This document shows positions 1 to 8,635 of a DNA stretch of 64,000 nucleotides, piece by piece. Location: assembly GCF_036250695.1 (NCBI RefSeq), contig NZ_CP109427.1, forward strand, positions 1,240,001 through 1,304,000, in the 5' to 3' direction. Numbering within the stretch: the stretch's first letter is position 1; each line of letters opens with the position of its first letter. This stretch comes from Streptomyces sp. NBC_01497 (GTDB lineage: Bacteria; Actinomycetota; Actinomycetes; Streptomycetales; Streptomycetaceae). Below the pieces are notes generated by a model. That model made no database searches, had not been told where the DNA came from, and was given only the letters and a program-made list of their open reading frames with translations. The translations under genes and the position numbers were made by a program.

Positions 1-839
1 TCGCCCGTCGTGGCGAACACGGCGGCGACCTCCGGCTGCCTGGCCAGGGCCCGTCCGACCGTGTCGAGGGAGCGGGGTTCGGCGGTCACCCACAGGATGG
101 CGTGGGTGGTGTAGCCGATGGCGTCGGTGGAGAACTCCGTGTCGATGTAGACGCCGCCGGAGCGCAGCAGGTGGTCGAGCCTGCGGCGGACCGCGGACTC
201 GGAGAGCCCGCAGACCCTGGCGAGTTCGGCGTGCGGCGCGCGGCCGTCCCGCTCCAGCGTCCGCAGGAGCGCCTCGCCCGCCGCGTCGAGCGAGTCCCGG
301 GTGAGCGGCTGCGCCGGCTCCCCCGCGGCCGCCCACTCGGGGGTCAGCTCCGCGACCAGCTCCGCGTCCGGCGCGGTGTCCTTGCCGAACCAGCTGTTGG
401 GGCCGCGGAAAAACCGGTGCAGCAGCTGGTGCGCGCGGATGTCCGTGATGCTCGGCGTGCGCGGCAGCTTGCCGAGGATCAGTTCCTCGTGTTCCCCCGC
501 ACTGGAGAACGACGTCGTGCAGACGATCTCGGTACCCGCCGAGGTGAGCCCGATCCAGCTGGTGTCGGGGCGCCGCGCCAGGGCACGGGCGACGGCTTCG
601 GCCGCGTCGGGCTTGACCCGGAGGCAGAGCATCCAGCTGTCCTGGCCGAGGAGTTCCGCGTCGCGCACGCCCACGATCCGCAGCTCCATGGCGGAGCTGA
701 GGCGCCGGAAGCGGCGGGCGATCGTCTGGTCGGAGACGCCGAGGACGGCGGCGATCCTGCTGAAGGAGGCGCGGCCGTCGATCTGCAGCGCGTGCAGCAG
801 CCGGAAGTCCAGCGTGTCGAAGGTGTGGGTTTCCGCCAC
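1..839 (-). CDS. Lrp/AsnC-family regulator, tandem domains (3' end outside window)
   Basis: This is a DNA-binding transcriptional regulator, probably ligand-responsive. The GTG start at 839 is fixed by an in-frame TGA two codons upstream. About 279 codons are visible and the gene runs off the left edge. It has two Lrp-like modules: a first helix-turn-helix near residues 17-60 followed by an effector-type domain, and a second HTH near residues 205-245 (LARVCGLSESAVRRRLDHL) followed by the start of another effector domain. Single Lrp proteins are about 150 aa, so this is the double-length form common in Streptomyces. It is divergent from the MFS exporter at 964 with 124 bp between them, so regulating that exporter is the natural inference. 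The ligand is unknown. Confidence 0.85.
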   Translation of the reverse strand, partial: MAETHTFDTLDFRLLHALQIDGRASFSRIAAVLGVSDQTIARRFRRLSSAMELRIVGVRDAELLGQDSWMLCLRVKPDAAEAVARALARRPDTSWIGLTSAGTEIVCTTSFSSAGEHEELILGKLPRTPSITDIRAHQLLHRFFRGPNSWFGKDTAPDAELVAELTPEWAAAGEPAQPLTRDSLDAAGEALLRTLERDGRAPHAELARVCGLSESAVRRRLDHLLRSGGVYIDTEFSTDAIGYTTHAILWVTAEPRSLDTVGRALARQPEVAAVFATTG

Positions 840-963
840 TGCTCAGCCCCTGGATGTCGAGTATCTGCGCGAGGACGCCACAAACCACCGGAAGCCGCCC
901 CCCGGTACCGATCGTAGGGCCGACGGGACCTGCCGTTGACCGAGCGAGAGTACGGAGAGATCC

Positions 964-2463
964 ATGGGTAAGTGGGGGCCGCTGGTCGCGGTCTGTCTCG
1001 GCACGTTCATGCTGCTGGTGGACGTGTCGATCGTCGTCGTGGCGCTGCCCGCGATGGCCGGCGGGCTGGGGGCGTCGCTGAGCGACCTCCAGTGGGTGAT
1101 GGACATCTACGCCCTGGTGCTGGCGGCGCTGCTGCTGGCCGCGGGTGCGGCGGCCGACGTCGTGGGCGGCCGGCGCATATACGCGGCGGGCATGACACTG
1201 TTCGCGCTGGCGTCGCTGGGCTGCGGCCTGTCGACGAGCGCGCCGGAGCTGATCGCGCTGCGCGCGGTGCAGGGACTGGGCGCGGCGGCGATGTTCGCGA
1301 CGACCCTGTCGCTGCTGGCCGCCGCGTACCAGGGCAAGGACAGGTCGATCGCGCTGGGCGTCTGGGGCGCCGTCAACGGCGCCGCGGCGGCGATCGGCCC
1401 GGTACTGGGCGGGATCCTGACGCAGGGGCTCGGCTGGCGGTGGATCTTCTTCATCAACCTGCCGGTGAGCGTCGTCGCGATCTGGCTGACCCTGCGCGTG
1501 GTGCGCGAGGTCGAGCGGGATCCGGCCCGGCGCGTCGACTGGGCCGGTACGGCGTGCTTCGCGCTGTTCGCGGCGGCGGTGACGTACGGGGCGGTGCGTG
1601 CGGGTGCTGACGGCTGGGTGTCGGCGGCGACGGGCATCACGGGCGCGGTCGCGCTGCTCGCGCTGGTGGCGTTCGTCCTGGTGGAGCGGCGGGTGGCGCA
1701 GCCGCTGATGGACCTGGCGCTGTTTCGCAGGGCGTCCTTCGTGACGGTGATGGGGACGGCGCTGGTCTTCAGCGCGTCGTCGTTCACGATCCTCGCGTAC
1801 GTCTCGGTGTGGCTGCAGACGCTGCTCGGGATGAGCCCGATCACGGGCGGTCTCGCGCTGCTGCCGCTGGCGGCGTCCTCGTTCCTGGTGTCGGCGATCA
1901 CCGGGCGGCTGCTGCACGGGGTGCCCGCGCGCTACCCGGTCGGGATCGGCACGGTGCTGGTGGGCGCGGGCGAGTTCGCGCAGGCGGTGCTGGGCGCGGA
2001 CTCCTCGTGGCTGACTCTGACCGCCGGGCTCGTGGTGACGGGCATCGGCGTGGGCCTGGTCTCGCCGGCGCTGTCGGGGGCGGCGCTGGCGTCGGTCCCG
2101 CAGCGCGAGGCTGGCATGGCGGGCGGCGCGCTGAACACGTTCCGCCAGCTCGGCTACGCGCTGGGCATCGCGGTGTTCGGCACGGTGGTGACGTCCCGCA
2201 TGACGTCGTCGCTGCACGGATCGACGGCGCACCCGGCGGACGTGGCGCGGGCGCTGGCCGGCGGCGGTGCGGCGGGGCTGCGCGGGATCGTGCCGCGGGA
2301 GGCGCTGCGCTCGGCGTTCGCGTCAGGGCTGAACACCGCGATGATGATCGCGGGGGCGCTCGCGGTGGTCGCGGGTATCGCGGTGATGATCTGGGTACGC
2401 AGTGACCGGGGCACCGCGACGCCCGCTCCCCGGGAGAGGGAGACGGCCGTCGTCCCGTCGTAA
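964..2463 (+). CDS. MFS transporter, DHA2 (EmrB/QacA-like) drug:H+ antiporter family
   Basis: This 499-aa integral membrane protein has about 14 hydrophobic segments, the DHA2 layout. The DHA2 signature in helix 1 appears as LLVDVSIVVVALPA (residues 17-30), and the loop 2-3 motif A as GAAADVVGGRR near 61-71. It probably exports a small toxic compound using the proton gradient; the substrate cannot be read from sequence. The start ATG is preceded by a GGAGAG ribosome-binding site. It is transcribed divergently from the Lrp-type regulator, a usual arrangement for a locally controlled efflux pump. Confidence 0.88.
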   Translation: MGKWGPLVAVCLGTFMLLVDVSIVVVALPAMAGGLGASLSDLQWVMDIYALVLAALLLAAGAAADVVGGRRIYAAGMTLFALASLGCGLSTSAPELIALRAVQGLGAAAMFATTLSLLAAAYQGKDRSIALGVWGAVNGAAAAIGPVLGGILTQGLGWRWIFFINLPVSVVAIWLTLRVVREVERDPARRVDWAGTACFALFAAAVTYGAVRAGADGWVSAATGITGAVALLALVAFVLVERRVAQPLMDLALFRRASFVTVMGTALVFSASSFTILAYVSVWLQTLLGMSPITGGLALLPLAASSFLVSAITGRLLHGVPARYPVGIGTVLVGAGEFAQAVLGADSSWLTLTAGLVVTGIGVGLVSPALSGAALASVPQREAGMAGGALNTFRQLGYALGIAVFGTVVTSRMTSSLHGSTAHPADVARALAGGGAAGLRGIVPREALRSAFASGLNTAMMIAGALAVVAGIAVMIWVRSDRGTATPAPRERETAVVPS

Positions 2464-2668
2464 CCGACGCGTACGGATTCGGTGGAGATTCCCTCGCGCG
2501 GTACTTACTCTTCAGTCAGATGTCTGTCCGGGCACTGCCGGAATGGGCGATTTTCGGCCGCGCACCTGCGGTGGTTTCGCCCGTTCCGGCCGCCCGGAGG
2601 GCCTCTTTTCCCGTTCCGGGGTGGGGTAGCGTCGCGGCGCTGTGCGGAGCGCGACAAGGAGCAAGTCA

Positions 2669-4492
2669 TTGCGCGAGTTCACCGTTCCTCCCCTCGTGGC
2701 TGCCGCTTCGTCCGGCGGCCTCGCCGACACCATATTTGATCATGCCCGCGACAACCCGGGCCACATCGCGCTCGGCCGCAAGGACGACGCCGGGACCTGG
2801 CACGACGTCACCTCCGCGGAGTTCCGCGACGAGGTGGCGGCCGTCGCCAAGGGCCTGCTCGCCGACGGCGTGCGCTTCGGCGACCGGGTGGGGATCATGT
2901 GCCGCACCCGCTTCGAATGGACCATCGTCGACTTCGCGCTGTGGACGATCGGTGCCCAGTCGGTGCCGATGTACCCGACGTCCTCGGCCGAGCAGGTGCT
3001 GTGGATGCTCTACGACTCGGAGGCGACCGCCTGCCTGGTCGAGCACGAGGACCACGCCATGACGATCGGATCGGTCATCGACCGGCTGCCCGAACTCAAA
3101 CAGATGTGGCAACTGGACAAGGGCGCCATGGACCACCTGCGCACCGCGGGCGCCCACATCGGCGACGACGTGCTGGAGCGCCACCGCGGGGCGGTGACGC
3201 CGGATTCGTGCGCCTCCATCATCTACACCTCGGGCACCACCGGCCGCCCGAAGGGCTGCGTCCTCACCCACGGCAACTTCATGTACGAGACGGACACGAT
3301 GGTGGAGCGCTACGAGGGCGTCTTCCACTCGAAGCCCGGCGACCAGGCGTCCACCCTCCTCTTCCTCCCGCTCAGCCATGTCTTCGGCCGCATGGTGGAG
3401 ATCGCGGCGGTGCGCGGCGGAGTCAAACTCGGCCACCAGCCGGAACTGCGGGCGAGCGCCCTGCTGCCGGACCTCGCCGCGTTCCAGCCGTCGTTCATCC
3501 TGGCCGTGCCGTACATCTTCGAGAAGGTGTACGGCGCCGCGCGGCGCAAGGCCGAGCGCAGCGGGAAGGCGGGCCCGTTCGACAAGGCGGTGGACGTGGC
3601 CGTGCGCTACGCGGAGGCCATCGAGAACAAGGCGTTCGGCACGGGCCCCGGGCCTTCCCCGGCCCTGCGGATACAGCACCAGTTCTTCGACAAGGCCGTC
3701 TACGGCAAGGTACGCACCGCGATGGGCGGGCGGGTGCGGCACGCGATGTCGGGCGGCTCGGGGATGGACCGCAGGCTCGGACTGTTCTTCGAGGGCGCCG
3801 GCGTCACCGTCTACGAGGGCTACGGGCTCACCGAGTCCTGCGCCGCGGCCACCGCCAACCCGCCCGAACGCACCCGCTACGGCACAGTCGGCGTGCCCAT
3901 CCCCGGCATGACCGTGCACATCGCCCACGACAGCGAGGTCTGGCTCAAGGGGCCGAACATCTTCACGGGCTACCTGGGCGACCAGAAGAACACCGACGCG
4001 ACGCTGCATGACGGCTGGCTCGCCACCGGCGACCTCGGCTCCCTCGACGACGACGGCTACCTCACCATCACCGGCCGCAAGAAGGAGATCCTGGTCACCT
4101 CCGGCGGCAAGAGCGTCTCGCCCACCGCCCTGGAGGAACGGGTGCGCGCCCACCCGCTGGTGGGCCAGTGCATCGTGGTCGGCAACGACAGACCGTACGT
4201 CGCCGCCCTGGTGACCCTCGACCAGGAGTCCGTCGAGCACTGGCTGTCCGTACAGGGCAAGCCGCCTCTCGGGCCCATGGAGCTGGTACGCGACGCGGAC
4301 CTGGAGACGGAGATCCGGCGGGCCGTGGTCGCCGCGAACACCGCCGTCTCGCAGGCGGAGTCGATCCGTACGTTCCGGATCCTGGCGCATCCCTTCAGCG
4401 AGGAGCACGGCATGCTCACTCCCTCGCTCAAACTGAAGCGGAAGGCGATCGAGGCCGCGTACACCGCGGAGGTCGACGCGCTCTACCGGTGA
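2669..4492 (+). CDS. AMP-dependent long-chain fatty acid--CoA ligase
   Basis: The enzyme activates fatty acids to acyl-CoA through an acyl-adenylate, in the cytoplasm or at the membrane face. It has the ATP-binding motif YTSGTTGRPKG (about residues 186-196), the YEGYGLTES motif near 381, and the C-terminal ATGDLG...GRKKE region. The length, about 607 aa, fits the FadD15/long-chain group. I prefer the TTG start at 2669 because AAGGAG lies 7 nt upstream and the product then begins MREFT, as in homologues I know. The in-frame GTG at 2642 would add nine residues without a good ribosome-binding site. It is monocistronic or loosely followed by the aldo/keto reductase 142 bp downstream. Confidence 0.88.
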   Translation: MREFTVPPLVAAASSGGLADTIFDHARDNPGHIALGRKDDAGTWHDVTSAEFRDEVAAVAKGLLADGVRFGDRVGIMCRTRFEWTIVDFALWTIGAQSVPMYPTSSAEQVLWMLYDSEATACLVEHEDHAMTIGSVIDRLPELKQMWQLDKGAMDHLRTAGAHIGDDVLERHRGAVTPDSCASIIYTSGTTGRPKGCVLTHGNFMYETDTMVERYEGVFHSKPGDQASTLLFLPLSHVFGRMVEIAAVRGGVKLGHQPELRASALLPDLAAFQPSFILAVPYIFEKVYGAARRKAERSGKAGPFDKAVDVAVRYAEAIENKAFGTGPGPSPALRIQHQFFDKAVYGKVRTAMGGRVRHAMSGGSGMDRRLGLFFEGAGVTVYEGYGLTESCAAATANPPERTRYGTVGVPIPGMTVHIAHDSEVWLKGPNIFTGYLGDQKNTDATLHDGWLATGDLGSLDDDGYLTITGRKKEILVTSGGKSVSPTALEERVRAHPLVGQCIVVGNDRPYVAALVTLDQESVEHWLSVQGKPPLGPMELVRDADLETEIRRAVVAANTAVSQAESIRTFRILAHPFSEEHGMLTPSLKLKRKAIEAAYTAEVDALYR

Positions 4493-4634
4493 GGCGTCGG
4501 CCACACCACCGGCGGTGGGGAATTCCAACGGGGGTGGTGATCGTTCAGCACCGCGGGGCAGGCGGACCCTGCCCCCGTTCGCGTGCCGGGCACCCCGGCA
4601 CCCGGACGACCCCGACGAAAAGGATCGACACCGC

Positions 4635-5465
4635 GTGAGCAGCAAGGTCCCCTCCCTCACACTCAACAACGGCATCGAGATGCCGCAGCTCGGCTTCGGC
4701 GTATGGCAGGTCCCGGACGACGAGGCCGCCGCCGCGGTCGGCACCGCCATCGAGGCGGGCTACCGCAGCATCGACACGGCCGCGATCTACGGCAACGAAG
4801 AGGGCACGGGCAAGGCCATCGCGGCCTCCGGGATCGCCCGTGACGAGCTGTTCGTCACCACGAAGCTGTGGAACTCCGAGCAGGGTCACGACACCACGTT
4901 GAAGGCGTTCGACGCCTCGCTGGAGCGACTCGGCCTCGACTACGTCGACCTCTACCTGATCCACTGGCCGGCACCCGCCCAGGGCCGCTACGTCGAGACG
5001 TACAAGGCGTTCGAGAAGATCCTCGCGGACGGCCGGGCCCGCGCCATCGGCGTGTCGAACTTCCTGCCCGAGCACCTGGAGGTGCTGGCGGCCGAGTCGT
5101 CCGTGGTCCCCGCCGTCAACCAGATCGAACTGCACCCGCAGTTCCAGCAGGCCGAGTCGCGGGCGGTGCACGCGAGCCGCGGCATCGTGACCGAGGCCTG
5201 GTCCCCGCTGGGCCAGGGCAAGGGCCTGCTGGAGGTCCCGACCGTGGCCGCGATCGCCCACAAGCACGGCAGGACCCCGGCCCAGGCCGTGCTGCGCTGG
5301 CACCTCCAGCTGGGCAACGTGGTCATCCCGAAGTCGGTCACGCCCTCGCGCATCCGCGAGAACATCGACGTCTTCGGCTTCGAGCTGGACGACGACGACC
5401 TGGCCGCCTTCGCCGCCCTGGACGAGGGCCGGCGCCTGGGCGGCCACCCCGCGAAGTCCGGCTGA
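4635..5465 (+). CDS. aldo/keto reductase
   Basis: This NAD(P)H-dependent reductase of aldehydes and ketones, 276 aa, resembles the 2,5-diketo-D-gluconate reductase subgroup. The catalytic tetrad is visible: Asp and Tyr in SIDTAAIYGNE, Lys in TKLWN, and His in LYLIHWPAP. The C-terminal IPKSVTPSRIREN segment is the NADPH-binding signature. The GTG start at 4635 follows an AAAAGGAT ribosome-binding site; the open frame extends upstream but without a better start. The substrate is unknown. A strong hairpin follows the stop. Confidence 0.88.
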   Translation: MSSKVPSLTLNNGIEMPQLGFGVWQVPDDEAAAAVGTAIEAGYRSIDTAAIYGNEEGTGKAIAASGIARDELFVTTKLWNSEQGHDTTLKAFDASLERLGLDYVDLYLIHWPAPAQGRYVETYKAFEKILADGRARAIGVSNFLPEHLEVLAAESSVVPAVNQIELHPQFQQAESRAVHASRGIVTEAWSPLGQGKGLLEVPTVAAIAHKHGRTPAQAVLRWHLQLGNVVIPKSVTPSRIRENIDVFGFELDDDDLAAFAALDEGRRLGGHPAKSG

Positions 5466-5507
5466 GCCGGCGGCGCCGGCCGCGAGCGCCGGGCACTTCG
5501 ACCGTAC

Positions 5508-5546
5508 GGGCCTGTCCCGGAGCGCCCCGCGCTTTCGGACAGGCCC
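5508..5546 (+). terminator. rho-independent-type hairpin after aldo/keto reductase
   Basis: Perfect 10-bp arms, GGGCCTGTCC (5508-5517) and GGACAGGCCC (5537-5546), enclose a 19-nt loop that holds a further short GC stem. There is no U-tract, which is usual in Streptomyces. It lies 43 bp after the stop of the reductase. Confidence 0.6.
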
Positions 5547-5605
5547 GGGGCGTTCCCGGCGCGTAGGGTGACGAACGTCCTGACCACGTACGAAGGGAGA
5601 CCGCC

Positions 5606-5911
5606 ATGGCGGCGGAAGCACTCGCGCCGGACGCCGTGCGGGACCGGCTGCGGGACCTGCCCGGCTGGTCCCTGACGGACGGCGGCATCACCCGTACCTA
5701 CAAGCTCACCTCCCACTTCGCGGCCACCGCCATGGTCGTGCACATCGCGCAACTGCAGGAGGAGCTGGGCCACCACTCGCAACTCACCCTCGGCTACAAC
5801 ACCGTCTCGCTCACCGTGAATACGCACGACGCGGGCGGCGCGGTCACGGGCAAGGACATCGAACTGGCCCGCAGGGTCGAGGCGACGGCCGCAGGGCACG
5901 CCGCGGAGTGA
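5606..5911 (+). CDS. 4a-hydroxytetrahydrobiopterin dehydratase (PCD/PhhB-like)
   Basis: This 101-aa protein is the normal length for pterin-4a-carbinolamine dehydratase, which dehydrates the 4a-hydroxy pterin made by aromatic amino acid hydroxylases. The core motif is present as EELGHHSQLTLGYNTVSLTVNTH, with the two adjacent histidines and the later His followed by Asp. The usual HHP has become HHS. Start ATG with GAAGGGAG upstream. No hydroxylase gene is adjacent, so its partner is elsewhere or it has another role. Confidence 0.85.
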   Translation: MAAEALAPDAVRDRLRDLPGWSLTDGGITRTYKLTSHFAATAMVVHIAQLQEELGHHSQLTLGYNTVSLTVNTHDAGGAVTGKDIELARRVEATAAGHAAE

Positions 5912-5996
5912 GACCGCGTCACCACGCGCCGCGTGGCGGCCACCGCACCCGCCGCGCACCGCAGCACCGGAGGACCGCGGGACCCGGGGGGGGAAC

Positions 5997-6800
5997 ATGA
6001 CCGCGCTCGTCCAGGACGCCGGTGTCGGGGGCCTGCTGCGCGACTGGCGTCGCAGGCGCCGGATCAGCCAGCTGGAACTGGCCATGCGCGCCCACTCCTC
6101 GGCGCGCCACATCAGCTTCGTCGAAACGGGCCGCGCCCGGCCGAGTGAGGAGATGGTGCTGCGGCTCGCCGAGCACCTGCAGGTACCGGTGCGCGAGCGC
6201 AACGCCCTGCTCCTCGCGGCGGGATACGCGCCCCGCTTCACCGAGACCGCACTGGACGACCCGGCCATGGCGGCGCTGCGCGACGGCCTGGAGCGGCTGC
6301 TTCGCGGGTACGAGCCGTACCCGGCGGTCGTCGTGGACGGCACGTACACGATGGTGGCGGCGAACAGCGGCGTCACGATGCTGGCGCAGGGGGTGGCGCG
6401 GCACCTGCTCGCGCCGCCGGTGAACACGATGCGCCTGGCGCTCCACCCCGAGGGCCTCGCGCCGCGCATCCGCAACCTGCCGCAGTGGCGCGGCCACCTG
6501 CTGGAACAGATGCGACGGCAGCTCGCGCTGACCCGGTCCGCCGCGCTGCGGGAGCTGTACGAGGAGGTCGACGCGTACCCCGTGCCGGCCGGCGGCCACG
6601 ATCCGGCCGCGCCCGCCGCGGTTCCCGGTTTCGCGCTCCCGATGGTGATCGAGCACGCCGGCGCGGTGCTGTCCTTCGTGTCGTCCATCGCGACCTTCAA
6701 CACCCCCATGGACATCACGGTGGCGGAGCTGGCGATCGAGACCTTCCTGCCGGCGGACCCGGCCACCGTCGCGTTCCTGAGGACCCGGGACAGCCAGTGA
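5997..6800 (+). CDS. XRE-family regulator with MmyB-like ligand-binding domain
   Basis: This 267-aa DNA-binding protein has an N-terminal Cro/C1-type helix-turn-helix (about residues 12-70: LRDWRRRRRISQLELA, then SFVETGRARPSEEMVLRLAEHL). It is followed by a PAS-like MmyB ligand-binding domain (about 90-260), recognised by VVVDGTYTMVAANSGV and the LRxxP-type stretch. Proteins of this architecture are very common in Streptomyces and often regulate a neighbouring gene; here no divergent oxidoreductase is present, so the target is unclear. The start follows a G-rich Shine-Dalgarno (GGGGGG). Confidence 0.88.
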   Translation: MTALVQDAGVGGLLRDWRRRRRISQLELAMRAHSSARHISFVETGRARPSEEMVLRLAEHLQVPVRERNALLLAAGYAPRFTETALDDPAMAALRDGLERLLRGYEPYPAVVVDGTYTMVAANSGVTMLAQGVARHLLAPPVNTMRLALHPEGLAPRIRNLPQWRGHLLEQMRRQLALTRSAALRELYEEVDAYPVPAGGHDPAAPAAVPGFALPMVIEHAGAVLSFVSSIATFNTPMDITVAELAIETFLPADPATVAFLRTRDSQ

Positions 6801-7273
6801 GCGGCGCGGGCAGGCCCGGCGCGCGTCGGCGGGCCCGACGGCGGCCCCCGGGCGGGCGGGCCGGCCGAACCGGGCCCTCGGGCCGGTCCCTCCGGCCCCG
6901 CTCGACGGCACGGTGCCCGGACACGCGGAACGGGCCCCGCGGGCGGCGCCTTCCGCTCCCCCCCTCGCGTACCCCCCCGGTCGCCGGGGGAGTACGCGGC
7001 CGGCTCCCCGGGACCCGTCGCGGGTGGGGCGACGCGGGGTCCCGGCGGCCCTGTCGTCCCGCCACGGGAGAAATACCTCTTTCCGCTCGTCCTGTTGACC
7101 GGCCGGCGGGGTCCGGCGTCCGCCGAGGTCAGCAGCTCGCCGGCGCGCGCGGCGGACAAGGGCGCGCTGCCTGCCACCACTTGTGGATCAGGAGATTCCG
7201 GCTGCGGGGACATGACCCGTTCGGCCCTGGGCAGAAGGGCCCCTGGACGATCCACCGCTGAGAGGTGACATAC
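6801..7273. other. 473-bp gene-free stretch before the sigma factor
   Basis: No convincing gene lies here; the open frames are GC-driven shadows with poor codon bias. It contains the hairpin at 6967-6997 and, nearer the sigma factor, a GGCCCTGGGCAGAAGGGCCC near-palindrome around 7217-7238. The sigma factor promoter must lie here, but I could not pick a confident -35/-10 pair. Confidence 0.5.
6967..6997 (+). terminator. hairpin downstream of the MmyB-like regulator
   Basis: GCGTAC (6967-6972) pairs with GTACGC (6992-6997), continued inward by a C-run against a G-run around a TCG loop, with one mismatch. The result is a stem of about 14 bp. It lies about 165 bp past the stop of the regulator. 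Confidence 0.45.
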
Positions 7274-8137
7274 ATGGCCACCAGCACCCCCCTGGCGTCC
7301 GGCGAGGAAACGACGACCGCGGCCGGGCTGCCGCTGATCGCGGACCCGAGCAGGGTTGCCCCGCGGGACGCACGTGAGCTGTCGAAACTGTTCTTCGACC
7401 GGCTCCAGCTCCTCGAAGAGGGCACTCACGAGTACCAGTACGCGCGCAACACCCTGATCGAGATGAACCAGACCCTGGTCCGGTTCGCCGCGGGACGCTT
7501 CCGCAACCGCGGCGGCGGCGAGATGGAGGACATCTTCCAGGTCGGCACGATCGGGCTCATCAAGGCCATCGACCGGTTCGACCTCTCCCGCGAGGTCGAG
7601 TTCACCTCGTTCGCGGTTCCCTACATCGTGGGGGAGATCAAGCGGTTCTTCCGGGACACGAGCTGGGCGGTGCACGTGCCCCGCAGGCTCCAGGAACTGC
7701 GCGTGGAACTCGCCAAGGCCAAGGAACTGCTCGCCACACGGCTCGACCGGGACCCCACGGTCCGGGAGATCGCGGAGCTGCTGGACCTCTCCGAGGACGA
7801 GGTCGTGGAAGGCCTGGTCGCGACCAACGGCTACACGGCGGGTTCGCTGGACCTGCCCGCCGGCGACGACAGCAGGACCAAGGGCACGGGCCGGACCTTC
7901 GCGGACGTGATCGGCGAGGACGACCCGGACATGGAGAAGGTCGAGAACCTGCACGCTCTCGCCCCGCTGCTGGAGAGGCTGGACGACCGGGAGCGCAGGA
8001 TCGTGCAGATGCGCTTCGGGGGCGAGATGACGCAGTCGCAGATCGGCGCGGAGCTCGGGGTCTCCCAGATGCACGTGTCGCGGCTGCTGAACCGCATCAT
8101 CGCCCGGCTGCGGGACGGGATGCTCGTCGAGGAGTGA
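7274..8137 (+). CDS. RNA polymerase sigma factor, SigB/SigF/SigG subfamily
   Basis: This alternative sigma factor of 287 aa directs RNA polymerase to stress or development promoters. Regions 2.1-2.4 are clear (DIFQVGTIGLIKAIDRFD...FTSFAVPYIVGEIKRFFRD). Region 3 follows (VPRRLQELRVELAKA), and region 4 has the HTH MTQSQIGAELGVSQMHVSRLLNR. That is the SigB/F type, not ECF. The ATG at 7274 has GAGAGGTGAC upstream; an in-frame GTG at 7265 falls inside that ribosome-binding site and is unlikely. Members are usually held by an anti-sigma factor, but no RsbW-like kinase or antagonist gene is adjacent here. Confidence 0.9.
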   Translation: MATSTPLASGEETTTAAGLPLIADPSRVAPRDARELSKLFFDRLQLLEEGTHEYQYARNTLIEMNQTLVRFAAGRFRNRGGGEMEDIFQVGTIGLIKAIDRFDLSREVEFTSFAVPYIVGEIKRFFRDTSWAVHVPRRLQELRVELAKAKELLATRLDRDPTVREIAELLDLSEDEVVEGLVATNGYTAGSLDLPAGDDSRTKGTGRTFADVIGEDDPDMEKVENLHALAPLLERLDDRERRIVQMRFGGEMTQSQIGAELGVSQMHVSRLLNRIIARLRDGMLVEE

Positions 8138-8222
8138 GCCCGGGTGGCCGGGGCGGACCCACCTGCCGCGCGCGGGGGCGCCGTCGCGGGCCGAAGGCCT
8201 GTGTCAGACCCGTGGTGAAGAC

Positions 8223-8245
8223 TTGAGAGTCCGACAGATTCTCAA
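8223..8245. promoter_or_regulatory. inverted repeat TTGAGA-N11-TCTCAA
   Basis: Perfect 6-bp arms at 8223-8228 and 8240-8245, 25 bp before the small gene at 8270. It could be an operator or part of a promoter. No regulator can be assigned. Confidence 0.3.
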
Positions 8246-8269
8246 CGTCACGACACCAGGGGGCTCGGG

Positions 8270-8566
8270 ATGACCGACAGGAGCATGGGAGCGACGGCGG
8301 TGGCCGGCACGGTCGCCGGGGAGCGGACGGCGGCGCGGGCGTACCTGCGGCTGCTGGCCGCGGTCCGGGCCGTCCTCGGCGAGCGGCCGGAGGCGAGCCT
8401 GCCGGAGGCGGGGCCGTTGCTCGCCCTTCCTCTCAAGGAGGCGGACGCGGCGCTGGGCGCCGTCGGTCTGGCCGGCAACGAGAGCGCGTTCCTGCGCCTG
8501 ATCGCCCGCCAGGCCGTGGATGACGATCCCCGGTGTACGGGACGGACCCAGGGCCCGGCGGCCTGA
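8270..8566 (+). CDS. small hypothetical protein
   Basis: This is a 98-aa alanine-rich protein I do not recognise. The central part (about residues 18-80) looks helical and amphipathic; the C-terminus is polar and low-complexity. Codon use has the Streptomyces third-position GC bias, and the ATG follows CAGGGGGCTCGGG, a usable ribosome-binding site. It follows the sigma factor in the same direction after 132 bp and converges on the radical SAM gene. It has no typical anti-sigma or anti-anti-sigma motifs. Confidence 0.55.
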   Translation: MTDRSMGATAVAGTVAGERTAARAYLRLLAAVRAVLGERPEASLPEAGPLLALPLKEADAALGAVGLAGNESAFLRLIARQAVDDDPRCTGRTQGPAA

Positions 8567-8635
8567 CGGCCTGACGGCCCGTGGGCCCGCCCCGGCCGTC
8601 CGAGGGGCCGCCCGCTGCGTCCCGGCCGCGCCGGC

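Noticed and set aside
2666..4750. Long minus-strand open frame (694 codons) opposite the acyl-CoA ligase and the start of the aldo/keto reductase
   Set aside because: It is a GC-driven shadow: composition is Arg/Gly/Val-rich and no family pattern appears, while the plus strand has clear motifs.
4988..8074. Minus-strand open frame of 1028 codons across four plus-strand genes
   Set aside because: It spans several well-supported genes and the intergenic DNA between them, with a repetitive low-complexity translation.
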